A DNA stretch of 64,000 nucleotides from Chlorella sorokiniana (Eukaryota; Chlorophyta; Trebouxiophyceae; Chlorellales; Chlorellaceae): NCBI GenBank assembly GCA_025917655.1, contig CP084608.1:1922001-1986000 (forward strand), in the 5' to 3' direction. The translations under genes and the position numbers were made by a program. Every line of letters starts with the position of its first letter. Positions within the stretch are counted from its first letter, which is position 1. Positions 1-10,258 of the stretch are shown one piece after another. The notes below the pieces were generated by a model. The model ran no database searches. It was not told the origin of the DNA and saw only the letters and a program-made list of their open reading frames with translations.

Positions 1-849
1 GACGGGGGTCAGCCTGCTGGGCAAGCTGGCCTACAGCTACGACCTGGGGGCGTGGAGCATCCTGGAGGGGGTGACCCCGCTCGGGCCCACCCCAACCTGC
101 TGCTGTGGAACGTCACGCGCTTCCACCCCTTCTACGCGCTGGTGGAGGTGCTGATGGGGGTGGCGGCGGCGCGCCTGGTGATGACCGAGGGCGTGGACGA
201 CGAGGGGCGCCCGCTGGGCTCCCCGCCGCCGCCGCCCGCCTCGGCCGCGCTGCCCGCGCTGGCCCTGCTGGGCATCACGCTCGCCCGCGCCGCCGGCTAC
301 CTCCCCCTCAACGACCCCCTCACCCGCGGCGCCCTCTTCGTCCCCCTCTTCACCCTGCTGCTCACCCGCCTGCACCGCAACACCCTGGCCGGCGCGCGCG
401 GCCTCACCGCCTTCCTCTCCCACCCAGCCCTCACCTACCTCGGCACCATCTCCTTCCCCATCTTCATCGTGCACGGCGCCCTGGGACAGCTGTTCTACAA
501 GAAGATCGTGGCAACCAAAGTGTGGGGCGGCGTCATGCCCCTCACCTTCTTCCCCGCCTACTGCGCCATCGTGCTTGTCTTTGCCGCCGCCTGCCAGAAG
601 CTGTTCCTGGTGAGCAGCGGGGGTGTTTTTGGGGGGGCGCGGCGGGATCGGCTTGCAGCAGATTGGGAGGCGGTTGGGGCAGACGTTGGCCTCCCCGCGG
701 AGACGTGGGGTCCCGGCTGGGGGCCAGGTGCTCAATATCTGCTGCGCATTCAGTTGCCAGCGTCCACTGCGGGCCCGCAGGAGAACAAGCGGGTGCAGGA
801 GATCAGCGGCAGCATCGCCAAGAGCATCACTAATGCCCTCACGGCCTGA
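1..849 (+). CDS. Acyltransferase 3 (OafA-like) membrane protein, 3' part
   Basis: The gene enters from the left edge and only the C-terminal part is present. The readable protein has alternating hydrophobic segments typical of acyltransferase-3 integral membrane enzymes, which move acyl groups from CoA donors to sugars or lipids. The segment LTYLGTISFPIFIVHGALG matches the family's conserved penultimate helix. The last coding intron is 610-780 (GT-AG, phase 0) and the stop is 847-849, after a Lys/Ile-rich tail. Sequence before about position 80 reads well only in another frame (GVSLLGKLAYSYDLGAWSI). The two frames join if one C is missing in the C run near 90-96, like other frame breaks in this window. 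The substrate cannot be told. Family assignment rests on topology and one motif block. Confidence 0.6.
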   Translation, partial: DGGQPAGQAGLQLRPGGVEHPGGGDPARAHPNLLLWNVTRFHPFYALVEVLMGVAAARLVMTEGVDDEGRPLGSPPPPPASAALPALALLGITLARAAGYLPLNDPLTRGALFVPLFTLLLTRLHRNTLAGARGLTAFLSHPALTYLGTISFPIFIVHGALGQLFYKKIVATKVWGGVMPLTFFPAYCAIVLVFAAACQKLFLVSSGGVFGGARRDRLAADWEAVGADVGLPAETWGPGWGPGAQYLLRIQLPASTAGPQENKRVQEISGSIAKSITNALTA

Positions 850-1211
850 GAAGCCGCCTGCACACCGACGCTTTCTACCCGCACCCGCAAAGCCCAGCCT
901 GTGCACAGCCCCCAGCCTGCAGCGCCCGCGGCGGCTGGCAAATCACCAGCCGCGACTGCAGCTGTTGAGATACCCAGCACTGCTAACCCTTGAATGCCCT
1001 TCCTCCGCGCATTTGCTATCTGCACAGCAGAACAATGCGCCCGCGCTTGCGTGCATACCTGCCATGCATGAACATTCGTCTGCCAAGCCAGCCGACCATA
1101 CAACCGCCTTTTATCTTGAACTGATGCTGCCTTGCTGATCCCCCAACAGTTTGTGCTGTCAAAGCTGGCTGCAAAGTTTTGTTACTAGACAGCAACTGAC
1201 CACAACATCAG

Positions 1212-1216
1212 TGTAA
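1212..1216 (+). terminator. TGTAA poly(A) signal of the acyltransferase gene
   Basis: A TGTAA pentamer lies about 360 bases after the stop of the acyltransferase gene. This is the standard chlorophyte poly(A) signal. The opposite-strand signal for the convergent Fic gene lies only 26 bases away. Confidence 0.5.
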
Positions 1217-1237
1217 TGCCGGCCGGCGTGCAAGCAT

Positions 1238-1242
1238 TTACA
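1238..1242 (-). terminator. TGTAA poly(A) signal of the Fic gene (minus strand)
   Basis: TTACA on the plus strand reads TGTAA on the minus strand, about 52 bases after the Fic stop. A second TGTAA on this strand lies at 1317-1321 inside the last codons. Confidence 0.5.
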
Positions 1243-1293
1243 TTGCCATGACATCATGCAGGAAGCTCTCCCTCTCTTGCTAGCGAAGCGGCA

Positions 1294-2383
1294 TCAAGAG
1301 AAGGCGCGGCGGCCCCTTACACCTGCAAACGCCACCGCATTCTGCCACTGGAAATGCATGCACTCCAGGATGAAGCTCTGCAGGCGCGAGGTGTCGCCAG
1401 CGTGTTTGTCGGCGTGACGCAGCACCTGCAGGTAGTGCTGGCGCGCTTTTCGGTGCCCGTTGTGCAAGTGCAGTATGAAGGGCACGCCCGCCGCACACGC
1501 CGCGTAGGCCGCCAGCAGCCTGCACATGCGCCCGTTGCCGTTCTGGAAGGGATGCAGCGTGACAAAGCGATACAACAGCTCTGCTGCAAGCTGGCTTGGC
1601 ACGGCGTCGGTGGAGCCGGCGGCCGCGTTGAAATCATCCACTATCTGCTGCAGCCCCTGTGGGATGGTGTCGGCTGGTGGGTACACATACCCAGTGCCAG
1701 AGTGTGCTGGCGTGGTGCGGAACTGTCCTGCTGCCAGCAGCATGCCGTCGTCCTCTACGGCGCCCCACATCATGAGCTTGTGGGCCGTGCATATGTGCTC
1801 AACGCTGAGGGGCACGCGCAGCGGGCTGCACAGGTACTTGACTGCCTTGAGCGACTGCAGCAGCTGCTGCCCGGTGGCGCAGGTGCTGCCGCCGCCTTCT
1901 GCTGGCCAGTGCACCGTCGGCGCTCCATCGGGCTCGCTGTCCTGCGTGCTGTCGAGCTCAGCTTCCAGCCGCTGGTAGGTTGCCCAGTCGTTGAAGCTCG
2001 CAGGGAGCGTGCCCTCCAGCTTGTTGAACATGAACACGAATGCCAGTAAGGTCCGTTTCCTGAACATGGCCATCGCCTGCGCCCCCTCCAGCCGTTGCTT
2101 TGCAGCATCGATGCCTGCCCACAGGACTGCAGGCGAGCCCCCATCCCACCATGCTAGGGTTGGCAGGGCGTGGGCCATTCTGCACGGACAGATATGGCAG
2201 CGCCTACTGTAAAATGGCAGGAGAGCACCGCTGAGGCGCCGCCATGACGCTAGGGACGGTCCCGCCACGCACTTCGGCTTGCCCAGTTGCATAGTCTACA
2301 GTAACAAAGAGCTCTGTTCCTAACTCGTGCGGGTAGTAACGCACTCTATCATGCACACCAAGATATACAGCAAACAAACGCAT
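1294..2383 (-). CDS. Fic/DOC domain protein (probable AMPylator)
   Basis: Fic enzymes transfer AMP or another phosphate-containing group from a nucleotide to hydroxyl side chains of target proteins. The core motif HPFQNGNGRMCRLL is intact, with catalytic His, the GNGR phosphate loop and the trailing Arg. About 150 residues upstream the segment FNKLEGT resembles the inhibitory helix motif of class II Fic proteins and keeps its Glu, although Phe replaces the usual Ser/Thr four residues before it. I propose two exons, 2383-2229 and 2179-1294, joined in phase 2, giving about 346 residues. An ATG at 2290-2292 opens an uninterrupted reading through the short intron and is the alternative start. No signal peptide or membrane segment is evident. 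It lies downstream of the mutase on the same strand and is convergent with the acyltransferase. The target protein is unknown. Confidence 0.83.
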
Positions 2384-2879
2384 CAGAGGTGAGTTTTCAA
2401 GCACTTGTAAACAAACAGGCACTCTGAAGTCCGAAGTCCAGCGAGACGGAGCTTCGCGGCACAAACATCAGAAGGAAGCATCCAGCGGCCAGCGCTCTGG
2501 ATGGCTCAAATGTATGTTTTTGCAGCAGAGCAGCCCTGCCGATCCCAACTGCTGGCGCTCTCTCACCACTCACCTCTCTCAGCTCTAACAGCTCTGTGCC
2601 TTGTGACGCTTCTTCTTGCTTTTGGCAACTCAGAGAAGAAGACACGCGGTACTTGCCCGAAAACAGAAATGCTGCATGGCTAGTCCCTGCCTGTACTTCT
2701 CCCCAGCTGCGCTTATTGCTTGCTGCCCGCTCGGAGTGTGCTGCTGCATGTGCATGTGCAGGTACAACATCCATGCAGCTTGGAAGAGATACAGGATCGT
2801 ACAACAGCATCTGGAAAACGCCCTCAGCATGGTACACACCGCCTGGTGGCCGCGGCGGTCAAAGCGTGCGTCTGCAGCC
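2384..2879. other. Intergenic, mutase 3' end to Fic 5' end
   Basis: About 500 bases without a recognisable gene. It should hold the 3' UTR of the mutase and the promoter/5' UTR of the Fic gene, both on the minus strand. I see no clear minus-strand TGTAA here. Sequence directly upstream of the proposed Fic ATG stays open in frame for some codons, so the true start could lie higher. Confidence 0.5.
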
Positions 2880-5800
2880 TCAGGCGGTGCCCTGGTTGGA
2901 CTGCGGCGCCTCCTCCAGCAGCAGGCCCAGCATGTCCAGCGCAGCAGCAGGCACCCGCGTGCCCGGGCCGAAGAAGGCCGCAACGCCCGCCCGCCGCAGC
3001 GGCTCCTGATCCTGCGGCAGCCGGGGAAGCACCGGGCAGCACCGCTGAGAGGCCCAGCTCCTCAGGCTCAGCTCGCTGCACAGCTCCCTGCCAGACAAAG
3101 CATGGCAGCGGGCAGCCAGCCGGCAAGCAGCCACGCAAGGCAAAGCAAGGCAAGGCGGGCGCCAGGGGCCCGGGAGCGCAGGGGGCCCCCTTGCTGCGGC
3201 TGGGCGTAGCTGGGCGTGGCGTGCCTGCTTGGGGATGATGCCGCCGCACACCACCAGCACGTGGCCCATGCCCTGCTGCTGCAGCTCCTCCAGCAGCTCC
3301 GGGACCAGGGTGTTGTGCCCAGCTGCCTGGCTGGACACGCCCACGATGTGCACGTCTGCAAGGAGGGAAGGGGTGTGGGGGTTTGGGGGGCACAATGCTC
3401 TGTGCCTGCCACCAGGCCTTCACAAGTGCAAGTGTGTCATCAAACGGACGCCAGGTGCAAAACGTCCCAAAGCCCCCGATTGGCGCCTTGCCTGCGTCCA
3501 CCGCGTGCTGCGCCACCTCCCGGGCGTCATGAACAGCGGGCCGATGTCGACGTCAAACCCCAGGTCCGCCAGCCTGGCAGGCATTCATGGGGGGGGGCCA
3601 GGGCAGGGGGATGGGCTTTTATCTTGGGTGTGGGGGTGGGTGGGTGAGTGGGTTGTGTGTGTGTGAGAGAGAGAGGGCAAGCTGAAGGGGCTGGAGGGTG
3701 CACAGAGCGGCAGGGCGTGGCGGCAGGGTGCAGCCGTCAGAAGCAGGCGGGAGGGACCCGGGCCAGCAGCCATGCGGCCAAGGGATCGGGCCCCGGCCAG
3801 CCCAGCCGCCCCTGGCTTCCGGGGTCACAGCAGCTGTGCCAGCTCAGCAGCGTGCCTGGGTCCTCACCCGGTGGCCATGACCTTGGCGCCGCGGTCGTGC
3901 CCATCCTGCCCCATCTTGGCGATCAGGATGCGCGGTCGCCGCCCCGCCTCCGCTTCAAAGCGCGCCACCGCGCGCTCCACAGCCGCCACCTCAGCGCCCG
4001 CCGAGCTGCCCAGCGCCTTGTTGTACACGCCGGTGGCCATGCCGCCTGCGGTCAGACGGTCAGACGAGGTTGTTAGGGACGTGCTGAAGGCTGAAGCACA
4101 CAGGCGCCGCGCTCGAGGGCAGACCCGGTCGCACGGCAGGCACGGCAGGCAAGGCAGTACACTGAGGTACAGCAGCTGCAGGGCTCACCCCGGCCTCGTA
4201 CCGCCCCCACGCCTTCTCCAGTGCCGACGTGATCTCGCCCACAGTGGCCCTGCCTCACAGAGAACAAAGGCGGGGAGCAGGGGCCAGGGATGATCAACAC
4301 AAGCTCTCGTCAACAGTGCAGCACACTTGCGGCAAGCATGCATGCTCCTAGCCGCAGCAGGGCCAGGTGGTGGTGTGCAGGACCCCATGCCCTGACCGCC
4401 GCCAGGCGGCATCCCTCCGCCCAGGCGACGGCTGCCCTCGCATGCTTGCACCTGAGGCGTGCCGCCGCCACCGCCAGCTCCATTAGGTTCTTGCTGCGGT
4501 CGCCGCTATGTGCCGCTGCCTCCAGCGCAGCCAGCGCAGCCTGGACAGCGGCAGCGTCGCGCGACGCCCGCACACGCTGCAGGGGAGGGTGAGGGTGGAC
4601 AGCCTTGCAGTCGCAGCGACAGGCAGGGACGAGCCAAGCGACTCTGCTGTCTTTCCAGATGTACTGTGCAGGTAGCACGCACTGGACCTCTGCAGGGCTG
4701 CTGTGAGCGTGGCAGCTCCGCAGGGGCAGGCAACCACACCTGCAGCCGCTCCTTCTGCTTCTGCAGCACCGCTGTGTTGTCTATCTTGCGCACATCCACC
4801 TCTCGGGTGGCTGCCCCCTCCTCATCGTGCCGCGCATACTTGTTCACCCCCACAATCACCTGCACACAAGCATGGCGATGCCAGGTTATACACCTGGGGA
4901 ACTGACTGAGGCAGCGGCAAAAGCTCGGGCGCGCAATGCAGGGGAGGCCGCCCCCTGCCGCCACGGCACACCCACCTGCTTGTTGCTGTCGATGTGGGCC
5001 TGCTGCCGTGCCGCGCACTCCTCGATCTTTAGCTTGGGCAAGCCTGCACCGTGCAGCCATGCCGAGAGACTCCATGTGCAGCCGACGAGGCACAACTGCT
5101 CTCGGACGCAACGCACAAAGCGGCCGCCCCTGCTGCCGCGGAGACGACACAGAAGCGGGGCTCGCCGCTGCCGCTGCTTCCTCCCAACAACGCTTCCCCT
5201 TCACCCCTACAGCACCCACCAGAGATGATGGCCTCGGTCATGCCCCCAGGGCCTCCACCTCCCGAATGATTTCTGCCGCCGCCTCCTCCATCTGGCTGGT
5301 GAGGGCCTCCACAAAGAAGGAGCCTCCCAGCGGGTCGGCCACCTGGATGAGGTGATGAGGTGGCCATGGGGACAGCAGGAGGACAGGGAAGGGCTGTGCA
5401 GGCGCCTGAAGTGCAGGCGCCTGCCAGCCGCTGCTGCCGGGCAAGGCCGACAGCTGCTCGCTTGGGAAGGCAGGGATGGCGCAATCATTGCCGTCCGGTA
5501 CCCTCACCCAATCCAAAAAAAAGTTCACAAGAAGCACACACAAGCAGACACCGCCATGCACACCCAGCGCTCACGCCCTGCCTTGCCCCCTACCCGCGTG
5601 ATCCCTGTCTCCTCCGCTAGTATGAGCTGTGTGTTGCGCGCCAGCTTGGCTGAGAAGTCGGTGGGCAGCGCAATGGCCTGCGGCGCAAAAGATAACATCA
5701 ACGCGGCAGCTCACATGCTGCATGCCCCGGCATTGCCTCTGTCGGCAGCGCAAAAGGAGCGGCAGCAGCACGGCAGTCCCATGGGCTCCAACACCGCAGG

Positions 5801-6388
5801 ATTCTGCATGCCAAACGGCCGCCCCGCCCAGGGCCGCACCTCGTCAAACGAGTTGGTGTGCAGGGACTGCGTGCCGCCCAGGACCGCCGCCAGGGCCTCC
5901 ACCGTGGTGCGAATGATGTTGTTGTAGGGCTCCTGTGCGGTCAGGCTGTAGCCAGATGTCTGCGGTACACAGGCCACATGATGGGGGCCGGGGCAGGACC
6001 ATTTGCACAGCGGGATGCGCAAGAGTGTGTTGCAGCCAGAAAAGCAGGCAAGCTGGGCAAGTGTCTGGCCCACCCGGTGCTCATTCACCAGTAAAAGAAA
6101 TAAGACTGGATGCAGGCGGCATGCACAGCAAGCACAGCGTGGCCACCTGGCAGTGCGTGCGCAGCACCAGCGACTTCTCATCCTGCGGGCTGAACTGCTC
6201 CCTGACCAGCTTGGCCCAAGGCGGCGCGCCGCACGCAGCTTGGCCACCTGTGGTACAGGGAAGGAACAAGGGGCAGCGCGCCGGCCCTTGACAGGAGGAG
6301 AGGCCAAATACGAGGGATGTAAGCTTTACCCACACAGCCCAGGCCCGCAGCTCAGACATGGAAGAAGCGGGCACCAGGATGGCGTAGC

Positions 6389-6423
<35 letters not shown>

Positions 6424-8631
6424 CAGCCCAGCTGTGCCGTTCCCAAGCAGCCCTTTGCCCTGGGCCGGCCTCGCCTCAGCAAAGAAGTCCATGCCAATGG
6501 CGAAGAAAAAAGAAAGGCGGGGGCCACTTGGTCCACGGTCAGCCCAGCCTGCTGCGCACAGCTGCGGGCAGTTGCGCACACAGGATAGGAGCGGTGTGGG
6601 TTGGGTTGATAGGTGCCAGTGTCTGTGTGTGTGTGCGCAAGGGGGAGGCCAGGCACGCTGCCAGCCGCGACAAGCCAGGGCATCCTCAAGTGACCAGATG
6701 GCCAGGTAGGCAGATGGCTCCTGCCCACCGAATGTACTCTAAGCCGTCTGCCAGGGTGAATGCCAGCTCCAGCACGGGAGTGGCCCCTGCTTCCTGCACC
6801 GCAGCGTGAGAAGACAGGGTGCGGAGTTGGGATTGTGCGGCCTGCAAGCCGCTGTCGATCTGCTGGCGGGCCAGCTGCAGGCTGGCAGCGCTGCGGTGGG
6901 CTGAGGGGCCAGCCCCCTGCTGGCGCCGGTGCTGCTGGCGGCAGCGCGCGCCTGCATGTGGTAGCCGGAGATGGAGATGGGGTGGAACTTGGGCATGGCG
7001 CGGGAGCAGTAGGCAAAAATGTCGCCTGTGTTGGAGGCAAGCGTGGGTAGGGTAGTGTGTAGGATGTCCGCGGCGCCGCTTGGCAGCGGTCAATTGCAAC
7101 AACACTGGCAACCGTGCATTTAAATGTTGGCGGTGTTCGGGAGTGGGGGTGTTAAGGGGGAGGGGGTTGGGGGGGGGAGGGGATGTTCTCACCAACGATG
7201 CGCATGGAGGGGTGAGGATGAAAAATGAACGTGTTTCGCACCATGAACTCCTAGCAAAGGGAGCAGGGAAGGGGTGCAGGCAGCCAAGGGATGAGCAACG
7301 GCTCATACCAACTGCAGCACGCATGAGCAAGACCCGGGGAAAGCATGACAGCGCAGCCTGCACGCGGGGGCTCTGCCCACATGGCCACCTGTGCCCCTCC
7401 TATGTCAGCCTACATGCCCAGCACCTCTCCCGCGGACCTTCAAAATGTCGTTCTGGATGGTGCCCTGCAGCTTCTCAGGCGCCACTCCCTGCTCCTGCGC
7501 CGCCACCACGTACATGGCCAGCACAGGCAGCACAGCGCCGTTCATGGTCATCGACACAGACATGCGGTCCAGGGGAATGCCTTCAAACAGAATCTGGACG
7601 AGAAAGGGGGTAGCGGGGGAGGATGTGATGTGGAGGGGGAGGATGTGATGTGGGAAACTCCCCGCCACGCCACTCGCGCCAACTGCGCATGCAACCAGAA
7701 GGCACGGCATGGACGGCTTCACGATCATGCAAGGCAGCCATGCGTCCACGCTACCACCTTCATGTCCTCCACAGAATCGATGGCCACCCCCGCCATGCCA
7801 ACGTCGCCCCCACCCGGGGTGATCGCTGTCGTAGCCGCGGTGAGTGGGCAGGTCAAAAGCCACGGACACGCCCTGCTGCCCAGCAGCCAGCCCCTTCTGC
7901 GGGTAGCCACGGCAAGGAGGAGAGGGGTTGCGGGGCGCTGGGAGGGATAGGGGCCCCTCGCAGACCACACGCAGCGCCCAGCCCAGGCAGCATGCCGCAG
8001 CAGAGGTGTCGTCGCTGCCGCTGCCGCACCTTATAGAACGCGTTGGACTCCTCGGCGGTCGAGAAGCCGGCATACTGGCGGATGGTCCAGGGGCGGCCTG
8101 CGTACATGCTGGCATAGGGGCCCCTGCAGCACAGGGGTCAGCCGCGGTGGTGGGTGCGAGTCGGCTCCATCGCGTGTTGCATATGAGTGACAGGGCAGCA
8201 CACGCTGGTGTGCCGCGAGTGTGTGCCTCTTACCGAGTAAATGGAAAGATGCCTGGGAACTCGGCACCATAGTCTGGCTGCTGCGCTACATCTAGCGCAC
8301 TGTAGACCGGCATGAGTCGGGTCTCCTGCACAGCACTCGATAACAGCACAGCCTGCTAACCAGCGATACGGCGTTCCACAGCAGTGCATCAATTGCTACC
8401 TCTACGCAGCCCTTGGGCGCGCAACACATGCACGCAGCTCACGTCGGTGTTGGTGGAAGAGAAGGCGTCCCAAGGGTCCCGCCCCCTGGCCTCCTTGATG
8501 GCCCGCTGCCGCCATTCCTCCAGGTTGCGCTCAGCGGCAGCGCAGCTTACGGTGGCAGCCGACGCATAGCAGCGCGTTGTGCTGCCCCTCAAGCGTGGCC
8601 CCAGCCGGACCAACGCCCGCAGTGACGGCAT
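2880..8631 (-). CDS. MUT: Methylmalonyl-CoA mutase, adenosylcobalamin-dependent, mitochondrial
   Basis: Interconverts L-methylmalonyl-CoA and succinyl-CoA with adenosylcobalamin, the last step of propionate breakdown. Substrate-barrel blocks include [38 protein letters not shown] and [14 protein letters not shown]-type sequence (here [14 protein letters not shown]). The C-terminal B12 domain keeps MGQDGHDRG, with the DxHxxG cobalt ligand. The N-terminus is Arg/Ser-rich, a plausible mitochondrial presequence. Exons, 5' to 3': 8631-8443, 8280-8234, 8123-8030, 7896-7758, 7593-7438, 7250-7193, 7025-6952, 6793-6729, 6561-6475, 6247-6147, 5959-5840, 5677-5594, 5342-5220, 5043-4976, 4859-4740, 4576-4452, 4249-4189, 4045-3868, 3573-3492, 3355-3225, 3011-2880. 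Four introns start with GC (after exons 7, 9, 19, 20). Frame breaks near 7810, 6521, 6219, 5245, 4190 and 3521 sit mostly in G/C runs within conserved sequence and look like base-calling losses. The fusion of large-domain and B12-domain matches the single-chain enzyme. Confidence 0.93.
6390..6421. repeat. CAG trinucleotide microsatellite in a mutase intron
   Basis: About ten uninterrupted CAG/AGC units lie in the intron between mutase exons 9 and 10. They open a spurious poly-Ala frame on the minus strand. Confidence 0.9.
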
Positions 8632-9375
8632 GCACCCAACCTGAAATTCAGGCACAAGAAGTGGCCTGCATACAGAGCACAGGCCTGGCACTGAGAAGGC
8701 AGGCGGCAACGCCGGCAGCACCGCCCAGGCTCATGTCGAAGGAGCCCATACAACTTCTGGATGTTCATACAATGGGGGCGTCTGTGAGACGTGAATGTCA
8801 GTCTTCTTACCCGATGGGCGAAGGGAAAAAGGGGGACCAGTGTCCGACACTGCAAGACTCTCTCAGTATTTGATTTATTTCACAAGTGATGTCCGAAGTG
8901 ACGATACTTCCGGGTGAGCGATCAAAGGGCTTAGAAGTTGAGACGAAAGTGCATGTACCTTCTGTACTGAAAACGGTGACAATGCGGCCTAACCATTAAG
9001 CACTCGGTATATGTGAAACTGAAACAAGCTCATAGAAGTTCAGGGACAGCGTGGCTGACTGCCCCTTGTCTTTGCAAGCAGCCGCGAGCTATCTCCGCTC
9101 AGGCAGGCCGCCAAGGTCATTTGCCCAGCAATTTGATTGTGAAAGTGACGATCAGACGTCGTGGGCTATCTGACTTGTGCCGTTGGCTGTGCACTGCAGG
9201 TGGTGCGATCCGCCTTTCGCTCATAGCAACAGAACCGCAGGTACAGTTTCTTTGACAAGTTCACAAGCATCCAATCATGCAGTAAACAGGTGAGATCCAT
9301 GGGAAGGGTTGGGTTCATTCACGAGCCGCTGCTGCCGGCAGTGCGGAGCCAGCGGCGGCAGCGGTCTTCTGTTCA
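8338..9375 (+). repeat. Direct repeat copy A (mutase 5' end plus TIM44 5' end)
   Basis: About 1.04 kb that aligns in the same orientation with 14590-15650. It spans intact mutase exon 1 (minus strand), the spacer and a decayed copy of the TIM44 first two exons (plus strand). Shared blocks include the sequence around the exon-1 donor, the spacer run near 8810-8870 matching 15085-15145, and 9160-9270 matching 15435-15545. Copies differ at many positions, so the duplication is not recent. Ends are approximate. Confidence 0.8.
9057..9290 (+). pseudogene. Decayed copy of the TIM44 5' exons
   Basis: Matches 15325-15560, which holds exons 1 and 2 of intact TIM44. The start codon and first donor site of the intact copy are not preserved and the exon 2 frame is not kept. 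No further TIM44 exons follow, so this is only the 5' end of a dead copy. Confidence 0.7.
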
Positions 9376-10258
9376 CTCGGCCTTCTGTTCACTCGAGTGC
9401 TTGCGACAAAAAGACTATGGGGATGAAGGGTGTGTGAGGGCTGGCTGGCGTGCACCCCAAGAGCAGCTGCCTGGCTGTGCAGGCGGCAGCGCTAGCGGGC
9501 GGTTGTTGTGCAGGCCGGCCCTGGCTGCGCGTTGCTGCCGGCTCAAGTGCTACCTCCCCATGCAGGTACACCTGGGCGGCAGTTGCAGGGCGGCAGTCTG
9601 GATGTGGCGGCGATGCTCCGGTCTCGCCCAGCTGCTAGTAGCCGCAAATGCAGCTGCTGGAGCCAACTGCCTGCCCTTGACGTCTCGATGCGGCCCTTTT
9701 CAGCACCCAGCATCAATCAGCTATGCGCCCTCAAACAGCGTGGCGGCGAAACGGCAGCACCGTGGCGACTTCCTGTTTCCCGTGGCATTCACCTATAACG
9801 CTCTCTTTGTAAATGTGTTTTCGTGCTCTTTGCATGACTTTTGTTTCAGCAATTGCTTTCTTGGCTACCGCATTGTTGGCACAACTCTTGCTAGCCCTTT
9901 GGAATCCCACCCTCGTGCATGCCCTTCATTCCCATGTATCCCCCACCGTCGCCCAAGTCCTTCTGCATGGCTTCCCTTCCCGGTTGTTGACATTCCTGTC
10001 GCCTCTTTGCAGCCCATGTCGACGACCCCCTCTCTCCTCCCACTCTGTTTGTGTGCCGTTTTCTTGTGGGTCGTGTGCCAGCCCAGGCTAGTCATTGCTA
10101 TCAAGCCTTTGCTTAAGGTGGAGCCCAAAAAGTTGGTGTCCATTACTCAACTGTCTCCATGCTTTGAGTGCTATTCAAGTGGCCGTTCAATAAGGACAAC
10201 ACGTGTACACCATTGCTCATGCAATGCACAGCTTTGTAAGGACTTGGGGGCATCGGAA
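9376..10258. other. No gene seen between repeat A and the GT61 3' end
   Basis: AT-richer DNA without convincing coding sequence. A long plus-strand frame runs through it and on into the GT61 gene, but it crosses GT61 exons in antisense, lacks any family resemblance and has unlike codon usage. If the tandem-duplication model is right, the rest of a TIM44 copy was deleted from here. Confidence 0.5.

Noticed and set aside
2405-2409. Plus-strand TGTAA
   Set aside because: Both neighbouring genes are on the minus strand, so it has no plus-strand transcript to serve.
2880-8631. Mutase as a pseudogene because of several frame breaks
   Set aside because: Conservation is high on both sides of each break, splice sites are intact, and the same G/C-run losses occur in housekeeping genes here.
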